Of a DNA stretch of 32,772 nt, positions 15,770 to 23,997 are shown one piece after another. The notes under the pieces are model-generated. The model saw only the letters and a program-made list of their open reading frames with translations, was not told the origin of the DNA and ran no database searches. This DNA comes from an uncultured Prevotellaceae bacterium (lineage in GTDB: Bacteria; Bacteroidota; Bacteroidia; Bacteroidales; Bacteroidaceae). The stretch spans positions 1 to 32,772 of the forward strand of contig ONLL01000038.1 in NCBI GenBank assembly GCA_900318685.1, in the 5' to 3' direction. The position numbers and the translations under genes were made by a program. The stretch's first letter is position 1; every line of letters starts with the position of its first letter.

Positions 15770-15808
15770 AAAAAATCCGTTTCTCTATTAGATGAAACGG
15801 ATTTTTTT
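15770..15808 (+). terminator. Rho-independent terminator overlapping the next gene's start
   Basis: AAAAAATCCGTTTC pairs with GAAACGGATTTTTT around a 10-nt loop, followed by a final T. It is 17 bases after the rubrerythrin stop. The ATG of the lipoprotein gene (15792-15794) uses the last two loop bases and the first base of the 3' arm; the arm and T-run then encode K-R-I-F-L of the signal peptide. Confidence 0.85.
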
Positions 15809-17141
15809 GTACCTTAGCATCATCGTCTGCACGATCACGGCATGCTCTGACGACGAACAGTTCACCACGTCGCCAACGGCACTGCTCACCTTCTCCACCG
15901 ACTCGGTGAAGATGGACACCGTCTTTTCTAATGTCGGATCACGCACCTACGACTTCTGGGTATACAACCGCACAAACCGGGGCCTTCGCCTGCAGAGCGT
16001 ATTCCTGCGCATGGGCAACCAGACGGGTTTTCGTGTCAATGTCGACGGCTCATACCTCGACAACACGCTGGGATCAGTGGTCAACGACTTGGAGGTGCGC
16101 AGTGGCGACAGCCTCAGGGTGTTTGTCGAGCTGACAGCGCCACGCAACCAGCAGCCTGATCCACAGTTGGTGGAGGATAAACTGGTGTTTGCACTGGAGA
16201 GTGGTGTGCAGCAGCATGTCACACTCTGGGGACACTCCTGGGACGCAATGATCACCGACAGCATCATCGTCACACGCGATACGCTCATCAGCAGCTCGCA
16301 GCCTGTTGTCATCATGAAAGGTCTGCGCGTGGACAGTGCGGCTACACTCAACCTGCAGCACACCACGCTCTTCTTCCACAGCAAGGCGGGCATCGACGTC
16401 TACGGCACATTGAGGACTGACAGCGTCGTGCTGCGTGGCGACCGACTAGACCGAATGTTCGACTACCTGCCCTACGACCGCATCAACGGACAGTGGCGCG
16501 GCATTCGCTTCTATCCTTCTTCCTACGACAACGAGCTCATAGCCACACAGATACGCAACACCGAGGATGGCATCATCTGTGACTCTACTGCCTTGCGCTC
16601 CGATCGTCAACGACTCTACATGGAACGTTCTTCCGTACAGAGTTGCAAGGGCAGCGGACTGCAGGCGTTCAACTCATGGGTAGGACTGCTGCGATGTCTC
16701 TTTGCCAATGCCGAGGGCGACTGCCTCGCCTTCCACGGGGGAGCCGTCATCATCGACCACTGCACCGTGGCTCAGTTCAATGCGCTGGGCAACGGGCGCG
16801 GAGCGGCACTACGCTTCACCAACTACTACGGCGACAACCCCTATCCACTGGTGCAGATGCGCATGACCAACAGCATCGTCACGGGCTATGACGATGACGT
16901 GGTGATGGGACAAACTTTGGAGGGCGACTCCACCACGGCCTTCTCCTACCTCTTCGAAAACTGCCTCCTGCGCACACCTGCCCTGGAGGACACCATCAAC
17001 TGTCGTAACATCATCTGGGAGACAAAGGACGACAGCATTCAGGGCGAGAAGCACTTCCGGCTGATCGACAGTCATGACCTGCGTTACGACTTCCACCTCG
17101 ACTCGCTGTCCACTGCCCAAGGCAAAGGCTGCTACGATTAA
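15792..17141 (+). CDS. Surface lipoprotein, probable right-handed beta-helix
   Basis: The 449-residue protein has a short lipoprotein signal peptide ending TITA-C, with Cys18 as the lipidation site. It is followed by S-D-D-E, which resembles the acidic lipoprotein export signal that sends Bacteroidetes lipoproteins to the outer face of the outer membrane. The first 150 residues look like an immunoglobulin-like beta domain (TVFSNVGSRTYDFWVYN). From about residue 160 short strands with regular turns (GSGLQAFNSW, AEGDCLAFHGGAVIIDHC) suggest a parallel beta-helix, often carbohydrate-binding, but no catalytic site is recognised. The start codon lies in the rubrerythrin terminator hairpin; no separate promoter is visible. 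A heptad array and leuB follow. Confidence 0.8.
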   Translation: MKRIFLYLSIIVCTITACSDDEQFTTSPTALLTFSTDSVKMDTVFSNVGSRTYDFWVYNRTNRGLRLQSVFLRMGNQTGFRVNVDGSYLDNTLGSVVNDLEVRSGDSLRVFVELTAPRNQQPDPQLVEDKLVFALESGVQQHVTLWGHSWDAMITDSIIVTRDTLISSSQPVVIMKGLRVDSAATLNLQHTTLFFHSKAGIDVYGTLRTDSVVLRGDRLDRMFDYLPYDRINGQWRGIRFYPSSYDNELIATQIRNTEDGIICDSTALRSDRQRLYMERSSVQSCKGSGLQAFNSWVGLLRCLFANAEGDCLAFHGGAVIIDHCTVAQFNALGNGRGAALRFTNYYGDNPYPLVQMRMTNSIVTGYDDDVVMGQTLEGDSTTAFSYLFENCLLRTPALEDTINCRNIIWETKDDSIQGEKHFRLIDSHDLRYDFHLDSLSTAQGKGCYD

Positions 17142-17142
17142 A

Positions 17143-17170
17143 AGTTGAGAGTTAAGAGATAAGAGTTGAG
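17143..17170 (+). repeat. 7-bp tandem array between lipoprotein gene and leuB
   Basis: Four units in exact 7-bp register: AGTTGAG, AGTTAAG, AGATAAG, AGTTGAG, beginning two bases after the stop codon. The plus (sense) strand is free of C from 17136 to 17179. Confidence 0.8.
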
Positions 17171-17201
17171 ATATTGAATCATAAAACTAATCAGACATAA
17201 T

Positions 17202-18263
17202 ATGAAACTGAAAATTGCTGTATTGCCGGGCGACGGCATAGGACCAGAGATTATGAAGCAGGGTGTGGACGTGATGAACGCCATTGCCGAGAAGTTCGGA
17301 CATGAGTTCTCCTATGAGGAGGCTATCGTAGGAGCGACGGCCATCGATGCGGTGGGTGACCCCTACCCCGAAGCGACACATCAGACGTGCATGCAGGCCG
17401 ACGCCGTGCTCTTCGCTGCCGTCGGATCGCTGAAATATGACAACGACCCCACGTCTCCCGTACGACCGGAGCAGGGCCTGCTGGCCATGCGCAAGAAGCT
17501 GGGTCTCTATGCCAACGTGCGTCCTGTGGCCACTTTCGACTGCCTGCTCCATAAGTCACCGCTGAAAGAGGAACTGCTGCGTGGAGCCGACTTCATCGTT
17601 ATCAGGGAGCTGACGGGAGGCATGTACTTCGGTGCGAAATATCAGGACAACGACAAGGCTTATGACACTGACATTTACACACGCCCTGAGATAGAGCGCA
17701 TCCTGAAGGTGGCCTTCGAGTATGCCCGCAAGCGCAAGCACCACCTCACCGTGGTAGACAAGGCCAACGTGCTCGCATCAAGCCGACTGTGGCGACAGAT
17801 AGCCAAGGAGATGGAGCCACTCTATCCTGACGTCACCACCGACTATATGTTCATCGACAATGCTTCGATGCGCGTGCTCACCGAGCCTCGCTACTTCGAC
17901 GTTATCGTCACGGAGAACACTTTCGGCGACATCCTCACCGACGAGACATCATGCATCACAGGATCCATGGGCCTGCAGCCCTCATCATCGCTGGGATTGC
18001 ACACACCACTCTTCGAACCGGTGCATGGATCGTGGCCGCAGGCTGCAGGTCAGAACCTCGCCAACCCCATAGCCCAGATCCTATCTGCCGCCATGCTGCT
18101 CGAGCACTTCGACCTCACCGCCGAGGGAGCCCTCATCCGCAAGGCGGTCGATGCCTCACTGGCTGCCAATGTCCGCACACCTGAGATTCAGGTAGAGGGC
18201 GGCTCACACTATGGCACGCGCGAGGTGGGAGCATGGATTGTCGACTATATCAGAAAAGCATGA
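17202..18263 (+). CDS. leuB: 3-isopropylmalate dehydrogenase
   Basis: The 353-residue protein is full length for the family. It shows the NAD-binding start [13 protein letters not shown], the substrate region [20 protein letters not shown] with its arginines, the catalytic YFG in GGMYFGAKY, the Lys of [14 protein letters not shown], and metal ligands in [20 protein letters not shown] (about residues 230-249). It oxidatively decarboxylates 3-isopropylmalate in leucine synthesis. The other leu genes are not adjacent, although the gene commonly sits with leuA/leuC/leuD. Here it lies between a lipoprotein gene and a TPR gene, with which it overlaps by 4 bases (ATGA). A paralogous beta-decarboxylating dehydrogenase with another substrate cannot be fully excluded. 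Confidence 0.9.
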   Translation: MKLKIAVLPGDGIGPEIMKQGVDVMNAIAEKFGHEFSYEEAIVGATAIDAVGDPYPEATHQTCMQADAVLFAAVGSLKYDNDPTSPVRPEQGLLAMRKKLGLYANVRPVATFDCLLHKSPLKEELLRGADFIVIRELTGGMYFGAKYQDNDKAYDTDIYTRPEIERILKVAFEYARKRKHHLTVVDKANVLASSRLWRQIAKEMEPLYPDVTTDYMFIDNASMRVLTEPRYFDVIVTENTFGDILTDETSCITGSMGLQPSSSLGLHTPLFEPVHGSWPQAAGQNLANPIAQILSAAMLLEHFDLTAEGALIRKAVDASLAANVRTPEIQVEGGSHYGTREVGAWIVDYIRKA

Positions 18264-18943
18264 GGCGGTTGTCATTTCTTTTCGTAGCAGCGCTCCTTTC
18301 GGTCACCGCTCCTGCCCAAACGCTGCAGCAATGGCGCGACTCACTGGCAGTGCTCAACCGCCTCATCAGCAACGACCCCACCTCCACCGACCTGCGCCTT
18401 CGCAAGGCTGCCGTCAACATCGAGCTCAGCCAGTGGGAGTATGCCGTCGAGGAATATGGGCGCGTGCTCGAGCTGGATGCAAAGAATCTCTCGGCACTCT
18501 ATTTCCGGGCCTATGCCTACAACCAACTGCGACAATATGACATGGCGCGGGCCGACTATGAGCATTTTCTCAGCATCATGCCACGACACTTCGACGCACA
18601 GCTAGGACTGGCCATGACGAAACGTAACCTGGGAAGGAAGACGGAGACGAGCGACGACCTCAACCGCCTCGTCGAGATGTTTCCCGACTCAGCCTTGGCC
18701 TATGCTGCGCGTGCCGGCTTCGAGCAGGAGCAGGAGCAGTACGACGCTGCGCTCTACGACTGGGAGGAGGCCATACGCCTGCAGCCTCAGCGACTGGAGT
18801 TTCAGGTGTCGAGATACAGTGTACTTTGGGCGCTGAAACGCTATGACGAGGCACGGCGACTGGCCGACACGCTGGTCAAGCAGGGTGTGCCGCTATCTGC
18901 TTTAGAACGTCTACAGCCTCCTGCACGGAAGCGACGTCGCTGA
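18260..18943 (+). CDS. Secreted or periplasmic tetratricopeptide repeat protein
   Basis: The 227-residue protein begins with a signal peptide ([20 protein letters not shown]). TPR-like helical pairs follow at roughly residues 35-205, recognisable from motifs such as [36 protein letters not shown] and [17 protein letters not shown]. TPRs mediate protein-protein contacts; no partner can be named. The ATG overlaps the leuB stop, which implies translational coupling. The last 68 bases overlap the convergent 3' end of mfd, where the protein ends in a basic tail (PPARKRRR) that may be a product of that overlap. Confidence 0.82.
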   Translation: MRRLSFLFVAALLSVTAPAQTLQQWRDSLAVLNRLISNDPTSTDLRLRKAAVNIELSQWEYAVEEYGRVLELDAKNLSALYFRAYAYNQLRQYDMARADYEHFLSIMPRHFDAQLGLAMTKRNLGRKTETSDDLNRLVEMFPDSALAYAARAGFEQEQEQYDAALYDWEEAIRLQPQRLEFQVSRYSVLWALKRYDEARRLADTLVKQGVPLSALERLQPPARKRRR

Positions 18944-21900
18944 CCACCATCGACCGTCTCCCCTTCTGTTCACGGAAGGTGCAGCGGTCCACATGGTGCG
19001 TCACATATTCAATGATCTGTCCGAAGGTGTCGCTGTCGTAGAAAGGACTGTTCGTGGCTGAGACGAAGAAGAGGAACATGCGCCCTTGTTTCAACATGAC
19101 GCGCTCGCAGCCCAGGCTCTTGCCCAGCCGGCGCAGCGGCACCACCTGCAGCAGCTCCTCGCCGACCTTGGGCATCTTTCCGAAACGGTCAACCATCCTG
19201 CGCTTGTAGGCCTCCATCTCCTTGTCGTCCCTGATGTTGTCCAGCTCACGATAGAGCAGCATGCGCTCCGAGTCGTTGGGCACATAAGTATCAGGGAAGT
19301 ACATCTCGAGATCGCTGTCAAGCACGCAGTCCGCAACGAACGGTCCCTGACCCACAAAATTCCGTCCATCCGCCTCTTCGTCCCTTCGTCCCTTCGTCTC
19401 CCCTCCGTCCATTCGTCCATTCGTCTTCCCTTCGTCCATTCGTCCCTTCGTCTTCCCATAATCCTCGTTCCTCAGCTCAGCCATCGCCTCATTGAGAATC
19501 TTCTGGTAGGTCTCATAACCCAGGTCACTGATGAATCCGCTCTGCTCCGCTCCGAGCAGGTTGCCGGCACCACGAATGTCCAAGTCTTGCATGGCGATGT
19601 TGATGCCGCTGCCCAGCTCACTGAAGTTCTCCAGGGCTTCCAGCCGACGGCGGCTGTCCACTGGCAGGGCCGACAAGGGCGGTGCCAGCAGATAGCAGAA
19701 GGCCTTGCGATTGCCTCGTCCCACGCGTCCACGCATCTGGTGCAGGTCGCTCAGACCGAAGTTATGGGCTGCGTTGATGATGATCGTATTGGCATTGGGA
19801 ATGTCGATGCCGTTCTCGACGATGGTGGTCGACAACAGCACATCGTAGTCGTAGTTCGAGAAGTCGAGCACCACCTGCTCCAGCTCATCGGGCTTCATCT
19901 GTCCGTGGCCGATGGCGACACGACAGTCGGGTATGTGCTTCACTATCATCTCCTTCAGATGGATGAGGTCGCCAATGCGATTGTTGACGAAGAACACCTG
20001 ACCGTTGCGGCTCATCTCAAAGTTAATGGCCTCGACCACGATCTCGGCCGAGAAGGTATGTATCTCTGTCTGAATGGGATAGCGGTTGGGGGGCGGCGTC
20101 TGGATGATACTCAGGTCGCGAGCGCCCACCAGCGAGAACTGCAGGGTGCGGGGGATGGGCGTGGCACTCATCGTCAGCGTGTCGACATTGGTCTTCATCT
20201 GACGGAGCTTCTCTTTCGTCGCCACGCCGAACTTCTGCTCCTCGTCGATGATGAGCAGCCCCAGGTCATGAAACTGCACCGTCTTGCCGATGATCTTGTG
20301 CGTGCCTATCAGGATGTCGATCTTGCCGTCGGCAAGGTCCTTCAGCAGCGCGCTGGCCTGCTTGCCCGTGCGGGCTCTGGTGAGATAGTCCACTCGCACG
20401 GGCATATCCTTCAGGCGCGATGAAAACGTGCGGTAGTGCTGGTAGGCCAGCACCGTCGTAGGCACGAGCACAGCCACCTGCTTGCCGTCAACGGCAGCCT
20501 TGAAGGCGGCACGCACGGCAACCTCGGTCTTGCCGAAGCCCACGTCACCACACACCAGGCGGTCCATGGGCTGAGCACGCTCCATATCGGCTTTCACGTC
20601 CTGGGTGGCTTTCAGCTGGTCGGGCGTGTCCTCATAGAGGAACGATGCCTCCAGCTCATGCTGCATGTAACTGTCGTGACTGAAGGCAAAGCCACGCTGG
20701 TGGCGGCGGGTGGCATAGAGACGGATGAGGTCGCGGGCTATGTCCTTGATCTGCTTCTTCGTGCGTTCCTTCAGGCGCTCCCACTGGCCAGTGCCCAGCG
20801 TCGACACGCGGGGAGGCTGTCCTCCTTCCTGCGACTTGTATTTCGACACCTTATACAATGAGTGTATCGACACATAGATGGCATCACCATTCTGATAGAT
20901 GATCTTGATGGTCTCCTGATAGCCCTCGCCGTTGGGCAGGGGCATACGCACCAGACCGCCGAACTTGCCGATGCCGTGATCGATGTGCACCACATAGTCG
21001 CCTATCTCAAACTGCTGGATCTCCTTCAGCGTCAGCGCCACCTTGCCGCTGCGGGCCTTGTCGCTCTTCAGGTTGTACTTGTGGAAACGGTCGAAGATCT
21101 GGTGGTCGGTGAACAGGCACAGGCGCTGGTCGTGATCCACAAAGCCCTCGTGCAGCGTCTTGTTCACCCCAGTGAACGTGATGGTCTTTCGCTCGTCGAA
21201 GATATCCTTCAGTCGCTCTATCTGCTTCGCACTGTCAGCCAGGATAAACAGCCGGTAGCCTTTCTCCTGATATTCCTCCAGCGAGGGCAGCAGCAGGTCG
21301 AAATTCTTGTGAAACAAGGGCTGGGCGCTAGTGTTGAAACGGATGACCGTCGTCCGACGGTCGCCTTCCCCACCCTGCTGGCCGCCGCGCAGCTCGATAA
21401 GCTTGAAACCGGCACTGTCGCTGGCATACTGAGCACCGCTGATGATCTGCGTGTCGCGCTGCATCTCCTGCATGATCTGTCGCCGCTCCTGCTCCGTGGC
21501 TCCCTCCAGGCGCTCGGTCATCGCCTGCTGCGAGAAGCCCTCCTGATAGGCACGCTCGATGACCTCCGCCACATACTGGCTGTTCTTCATCACCAACACG
21601 GCATCCTCAGGCAGGAAACGCAGCAGCGACTCCTTCTGCTCCACAGCCGTCAGCTCAGGCACGATGCTCACCTGTTCGCGACGCTCCTTCGACAACTGGC
21701 TCTCCACCTCAAACGTCCGGATGGTGTCAATCTCGTCGCCGAAGAAATCGATGCGGAAGGGATATTCATGACTGTAGCTGAACACGTCGAGGATGCTGCC
21801 GCGCAGGGCATACTGGCCAGGTTCGTACACATAGTCCACCTCATGGAAACCCAGCGCGTGCAGCTCTTCCATCACGCTGTCGGTCATTACCGTCTGTCCC

Positions 21901-22343
21901 TGCTCAAGCGTCAGCGTCCTTGTGTCCAGCTGCTGACGCGTCACCACCATCTCGGCCAGCGCCTCAGGGTAGGTGACGATATACAGCGACGACGCTTCGG
22001 AATGACTCGTCAGCGCTGCCAGCACCTCCGTACGAAGAATCTCGCTGGCAGGGTCTTTCTGCCCATATCTGATGGCACGCTTATACGACGACGGGAAGAA
22101 CAGCACATCCGTCTCGCCGCGCTGCTGCACCAGGTCGTGGTACAGGTAGCCGGCATCATCGCCGTCCTGCATCACAAACACCATCACTCGCGCTGTCCTG
22201 AGCGCACTGAACACCACCGACGGCGCAGAGGCCGACAGTCCCTCAAGGACAATCCGCCGCGTCGTTTCTCTCTCTATGGCCTTGCCCAGCGCTTTCACCT
22301 GTGGCGACCCGCTGTAAAGGCCCTGAAACTCCTTTATCTCCAT
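18876..22343 (-). CDS. mfd: Transcription-repair coupling factor Mfd
   Basis: The 1155-residue ATPase displaces RNA polymerase stalled at lesions and recruits UvrA. N-terminal UvrB-like modules are followed by the polymerase-interaction domain (GDYVVHIDHGIGKFGGLVRM region, about 455-475). The translocase has Walker A GDVGFGKTEVAVRAAF, DEEQ in LIIDEEQKFGV and SATPIPRTLQ; then come helicase motifs (VVENGIDIPNANT, QMRGRVGR) and the C-terminal TRCF domain. The ATG at 22343 gives the family-like start MEIKEFQGLYSGSPQVK and overlaps the upstream gene's stop by 10 bases; an ATG at 22370 is less likely. An in-frame low-complexity insert (about residues 962-994, K/G/R/D/E-rich) comes from an 8-bp DNA repeat in the linker before the TRCF domain. 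Confidence 0.95.
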   Translation of the reverse strand: MEIKEFQGLYSGSPQVKALGKAIERETTRRIVLEGLSASAPSVVFSALRTARVMVFVMQDGDDAGYLYHDLVQQRGETDVLFFPSSYKRAIRYGQKDPASEILRTEVLAALTSHSEASSLYIVTYPEALAEMVVTRQQLDTRTLTLEQGQTVMTDSVMEELHALGFHEVDYVYEPGQYALRGSILDVFSYSHEYPFRIDFFGDEIDTIRTFEVESQLSKERREQVSIVPELTAVEQKESLLRFLPEDAVLVMKNSQYVAEVIERAYQEGFSQQAMTERLEGATEQERRQIMQEMQRDTQIISGAQYASDSAGFKLIELRGGQQGGEGDRRTTVIRFNTSAQPLFHKNFDLLLPSLEEYQEKGYRLFILADSAKQIERLKDIFDERKTITFTGVNKTLHEGFVDHDQRLCLFTDHQIFDRFHKYNLKSDKARSGKVALTLKEIQQFEIGDYVVHIDHGIGKFGGLVRMPLPNGEGYQETIKIIYQNGDAIYVSIHSLYKVSKYKSQEGGQPPRVSTLGTGQWERLKERTKKQIKDIARDLIRLYATRRHQRGFAFSHDSYMQHELEASFLYEDTPDQLKATQDVKADMERAQPMDRLVCGDVGFGKTEVAVRAAFKAAVDGKQVAVLVPTTVLAYQHYRTFSSRLKDMPVRVDYLTRARTGKQASALLKDLADGKIDILIGTHKIIGKTVQFHDLGLLIIDEEQKFGVATKEKLRQMKTNVDTLTMSATPIPRTLQFSLVGARDLSIIQTPPPNRYPIQTEIHTFSAEIVVEAINFEMSRNGQVFFVNNRIGDLIHLKEMIVKHIPDCRVAIGHGQMKPDELEQVVLDFSNYDYDVLLSTTIVENGIDIPNANTIIINAAHNFGLSDLHQMRGRVGRGNRKAFCYLLAPPLSALPVDSRRRLEALENFSELGSGINIAMQDLDIRGAGNLLGAEQSGFISDLGYETYQKILNEAMAELRNEDYGKTKGRMDEGKTNGRMDGGETKGRRDEEADGRNFVGQGPFVADCVLDSDLEMYFPDTYVPNDSERMLLYRELDNIRDDKEMEAYKRRMVDRFGKMPKVGEELLQVVPLRRLGKSLGCERVMLKQGRMFLFFVSATNSPFYDSDTFGQIIEYVTHHVDRCTFREQKGRRSMVVSDVASVQEAVDVLKQIAAHPA
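19361..19457 (-). repeat. 8-bp tandem array in frame within mfd
   Basis: On the plus strand, imperfect copies of TCGTCCCT and TCGTCCAT recur about eleven times, some with 2-3 base insertions. In the mfd sense direction the unit is GGACGAAG or GGACGAAT, has no stop in any frame, and encodes a hydrophilic stretch including KTKGRMDEGKTNGRMDGG. The TCGTCCATTCGTCTT version also occurs at 24300-24314, in the tfoX leader. Confidence 0.85.
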
Positions 22344-23158
22344 TTCCCTTCTAAAGGTATACTCATCCATTCCTTGCGCTCCGTCTCCGTCATCTTCTCA
22401 ATGGCGTAGCGAAGCATGGTGCGAGGCATCTCGTGCGCATGCTGACGGAGAAACTCCCTCAGCAGCTCCATCGAGCATCTCTTGCCCATCTCGCGAAGCA
22501 TCCAGCCCACAGCCTTGTGCATCAGGTCGTGAGGATGATGCAGATGGATCTCCGCATAGCGCAGGCACCACGAGGGGTCACCCATCTGCGACGTCTTCCA
22601 CGTGCAGACCATGCTCATGCGCTGCTTCCACAAGCCCGCGCCCCCTGAGTACGAAGAGCCCGGACAAGCCAGACCGTCCAGCACTCTCAACTTATAATCC
22701 TTGTGCTGCCCCACTCTTCCGTCAGGGCCAAGCATCGTAGGCAGCATCAGCCAGTGGCCCAGTATCTTAGGCACTGAGAGATCGACCAGGTCCCAGTTGT
22801 TGGCCTGTCCGGCATACTGCAGGTACATCGTCACAATCTCATCGCGTCTGCTGATGGCCTCAGCATCGCTCTCCAGCCGCTTCGCAGCCAGTTTCTCGAA
22901 CTTCGCCACAAGTATCAGCAGACCGCAAAGCCGCACCTCGTGCCAGCGGTTCATCAGCAGCTCAGGCACTTCGCTCAAGGCATAGTCCGCGCATGCCATC
23001 CTGACCACCTCGCGCGTCTGCGGCACTTTCAGCCCCAGAAACTCATCACCCTCGCCATACTCTCCCGGTCCCGTCTTGAAGAACCCCATGAGAATCCTTC
23101 GCTGCTCCTCATTCTGCAGCGACTCCATATGCGCGATAATCTCCCTCGCCCCCATCAT
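22334..23158 (-). CDS. AlkD-like DNA alkylation repair protein
   Basis: The 274-residue protein matches the HEAT-repeat DNA glycosylase family that removes alkylated bases: FLGLKVPQTREVVR near the N-terminus, then NRWHEVRLCGLLILV, a QANNWDLVDLSVPKILGHWL block (about 122-141), and WMLREMGKR near the C-terminus. The DLVD aspartates lie where catalytic or lesion-contacting residues occur in AlkD. The protein is about 35 residues longer than usual because of an insertion near 145-180 (GPDGRVGQHKDYK... GSSYSGGAG). The ATG at 23158 is preferred to the GTG at 23182, which falls at the edge of the tandem array. It overlaps mfd by 10 bases, so repair genes are directly coupled. Confidence 0.85.
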   Translation of the reverse strand: MMGAREIIAHMESLQNEEQRRILMGFFKTGPGEYGEGDEFLGLKVPQTREVVRMACADYALSEVPELLMNRWHEVRLCGLLILVAKFEKLAAKRLESDAEAISRRDEIVTMYLQYAGQANNWDLVDLSVPKILGHWLMLPTMLGPDGRVGQHKDYKLRVLDGLACPGSSYSGGAGLWKQRMSMVCTWKTSQMGDPSWCLRYAEIHLHHPHDLMHKAVGWMLREMGKRCSMELLREFLRQHAHEMPRTMLRYAIEKMTETERKEWMSIPLEGKWR

Positions 23159-23180
23159 TCCTTCACGCTTTGAAATCCCC

Positions 23181-23229
23181 ACTCCTAACTCCTAACTCAT
23201 AACTCCTAACTCATAACTCCTAACTCATA
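23181..23229 (-). repeat. 7-bp tandem array between sod and the alkD-like gene
   Basis: Seven units in exact 7-bp register, on the plus strand ACTCCTA or ACTCATA; sense (minus) units are AGGAGTT-like and ATGAGTT-like. The SOD stop (23222-23220) is inside the array, so its last residues Met-Ser and the TAG are repeat-derived. The sense strand has no C from 23233 to 23173. Confidence 0.92.
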
Positions 23230-23882
23230 AACCGCTGCCCCACCACATGCCAGTCGATGATCTGCCAGAGCGCAGCGAGATGGTCAGGACGCCTGTTCTG
23301 ATAATCCAGATAATAGGCATGCTCCCAGACGTCGAAGGTCAGCAGGGGCTTCAGTCCTTTCTGCACAGGATTGGCAGCGTTAGCCTCCTGCGTGATGACC
23401 AGTCGGCCATCCTTTGCGTCTTCGGACTTTTGGGTGCGATCGACAGAAAGCCACACCCATCCAGAGCCAAACAGCGTGGCGCCCTTCTTCTGAAACTCAT
23501 CCTTGAAGGCCTCAAACGAACCGAAATCACGCTCAATAGCCTCAGCCAGCTTCCCCGTAGGCCGGTTGTCAGCCTTTGGAGCACAAAACTGCCCGAAGTA
23601 CAGCTCGTGGTTCAGTATCTGCCCAGCATTGTTGAGTATGCCACCCGTCGCCCGACAGACAATCACTTCCAACTCCGTCAGCATCAGCCCATTGAGCTCC
23701 GTCCTGCCGTTTTCACTCTCCGCAGCGTCGAAGCTGGCATCACTCTGCTCCAGCAGAGCGTTAAGATTATTCACATAAGCCGCCAAGTGCTTCCCATGAT
23801 GGAAAGCGATAGTCTCACGGCTAATCACTGGCTCCAAGGCCTCAGGCGCATAAGGCAGCGCCATCAACGAAAACTTTCCCAT
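23220..23882 (-). CDS. sodB: Superoxide dismutase, Fe-type signature
   Basis: The 220-residue protein has the four metal ligands of Fe/Mn SODs: H28 (AFHHGKH), H92 (ILNHELYFGQF), D184 and H188 (DVWEHAYYLDY). The active-site glutamine comes from Q88 in NNAGQILNH, the position used in Fe enzymes, while the Mn-type position near NAANPV lacks Gln; this favours iron, although Bacteroidetes SODs can be cambialistic. Compared with usual 190-200-residue enzymes there is an extra segment near 148-160 (DRTQKSEDAKDGR). The gene is flanked on both sides by heptad arrays, which suggests co-transcription from tfoX to mfd. The C-terminal two residues and stop are encoded by repeat units. Confidence 0.93.
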   Translation of the reverse strand: MGKFSLMALPYAPEALEPVISRETIAFHHGKHLAAYVNNLNALLEQSDASFDAAESENGRTELNGLMLTELEVIVCRATGGILNNAGQILNHELYFGQFCAPKADNRPTGKLAEAIERDFGSFEAFKDEFQKKGATLFGSGWVWLSVDRTQKSEDAKDGRLVITQEANAANPVQKGLKPLLTFDVWEHAYYLDYQNRRPDHLAALWQIIDWHVVGQRFMS

Positions 23883-23927
23883 ATCCTATTATATTATTAA
23901 TACTCATTCAACCATCCACCATTTCTC

Positions 23928-23997
23928 ACTCCTAACTCCTAACTCCAAACTCCTAACTCCAAACTCCTAACTCCTAACTCCAAACTCCTAACTCCTC
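23928..23997 (-). repeat. 7-bp tandem array between tfoX-like gene and sod
   Basis: Ten units in exact 7-bp register, on the plus strand ACTCCTA or ACTCCAA (last ACTCCTC). The sense units are AGGAGTT-like and TGGAGTT-like. The TfoX stop TAG (23990-23988) is the CTA of one unit, and its last residues Arg-Ser come from the repeat. The plus strand has no G from 23870 to 24009, so the transcript is C-free for 140 nt. Confidence 0.92.

Noticed and set aside
20862-22409. 515-residue plus-strand frame (and a 445-residue one at 19086-20423) opposite mfd
   Set aside because: These are antisense shadows of Mfd, whose helicase motifs are intact on the minus strand.
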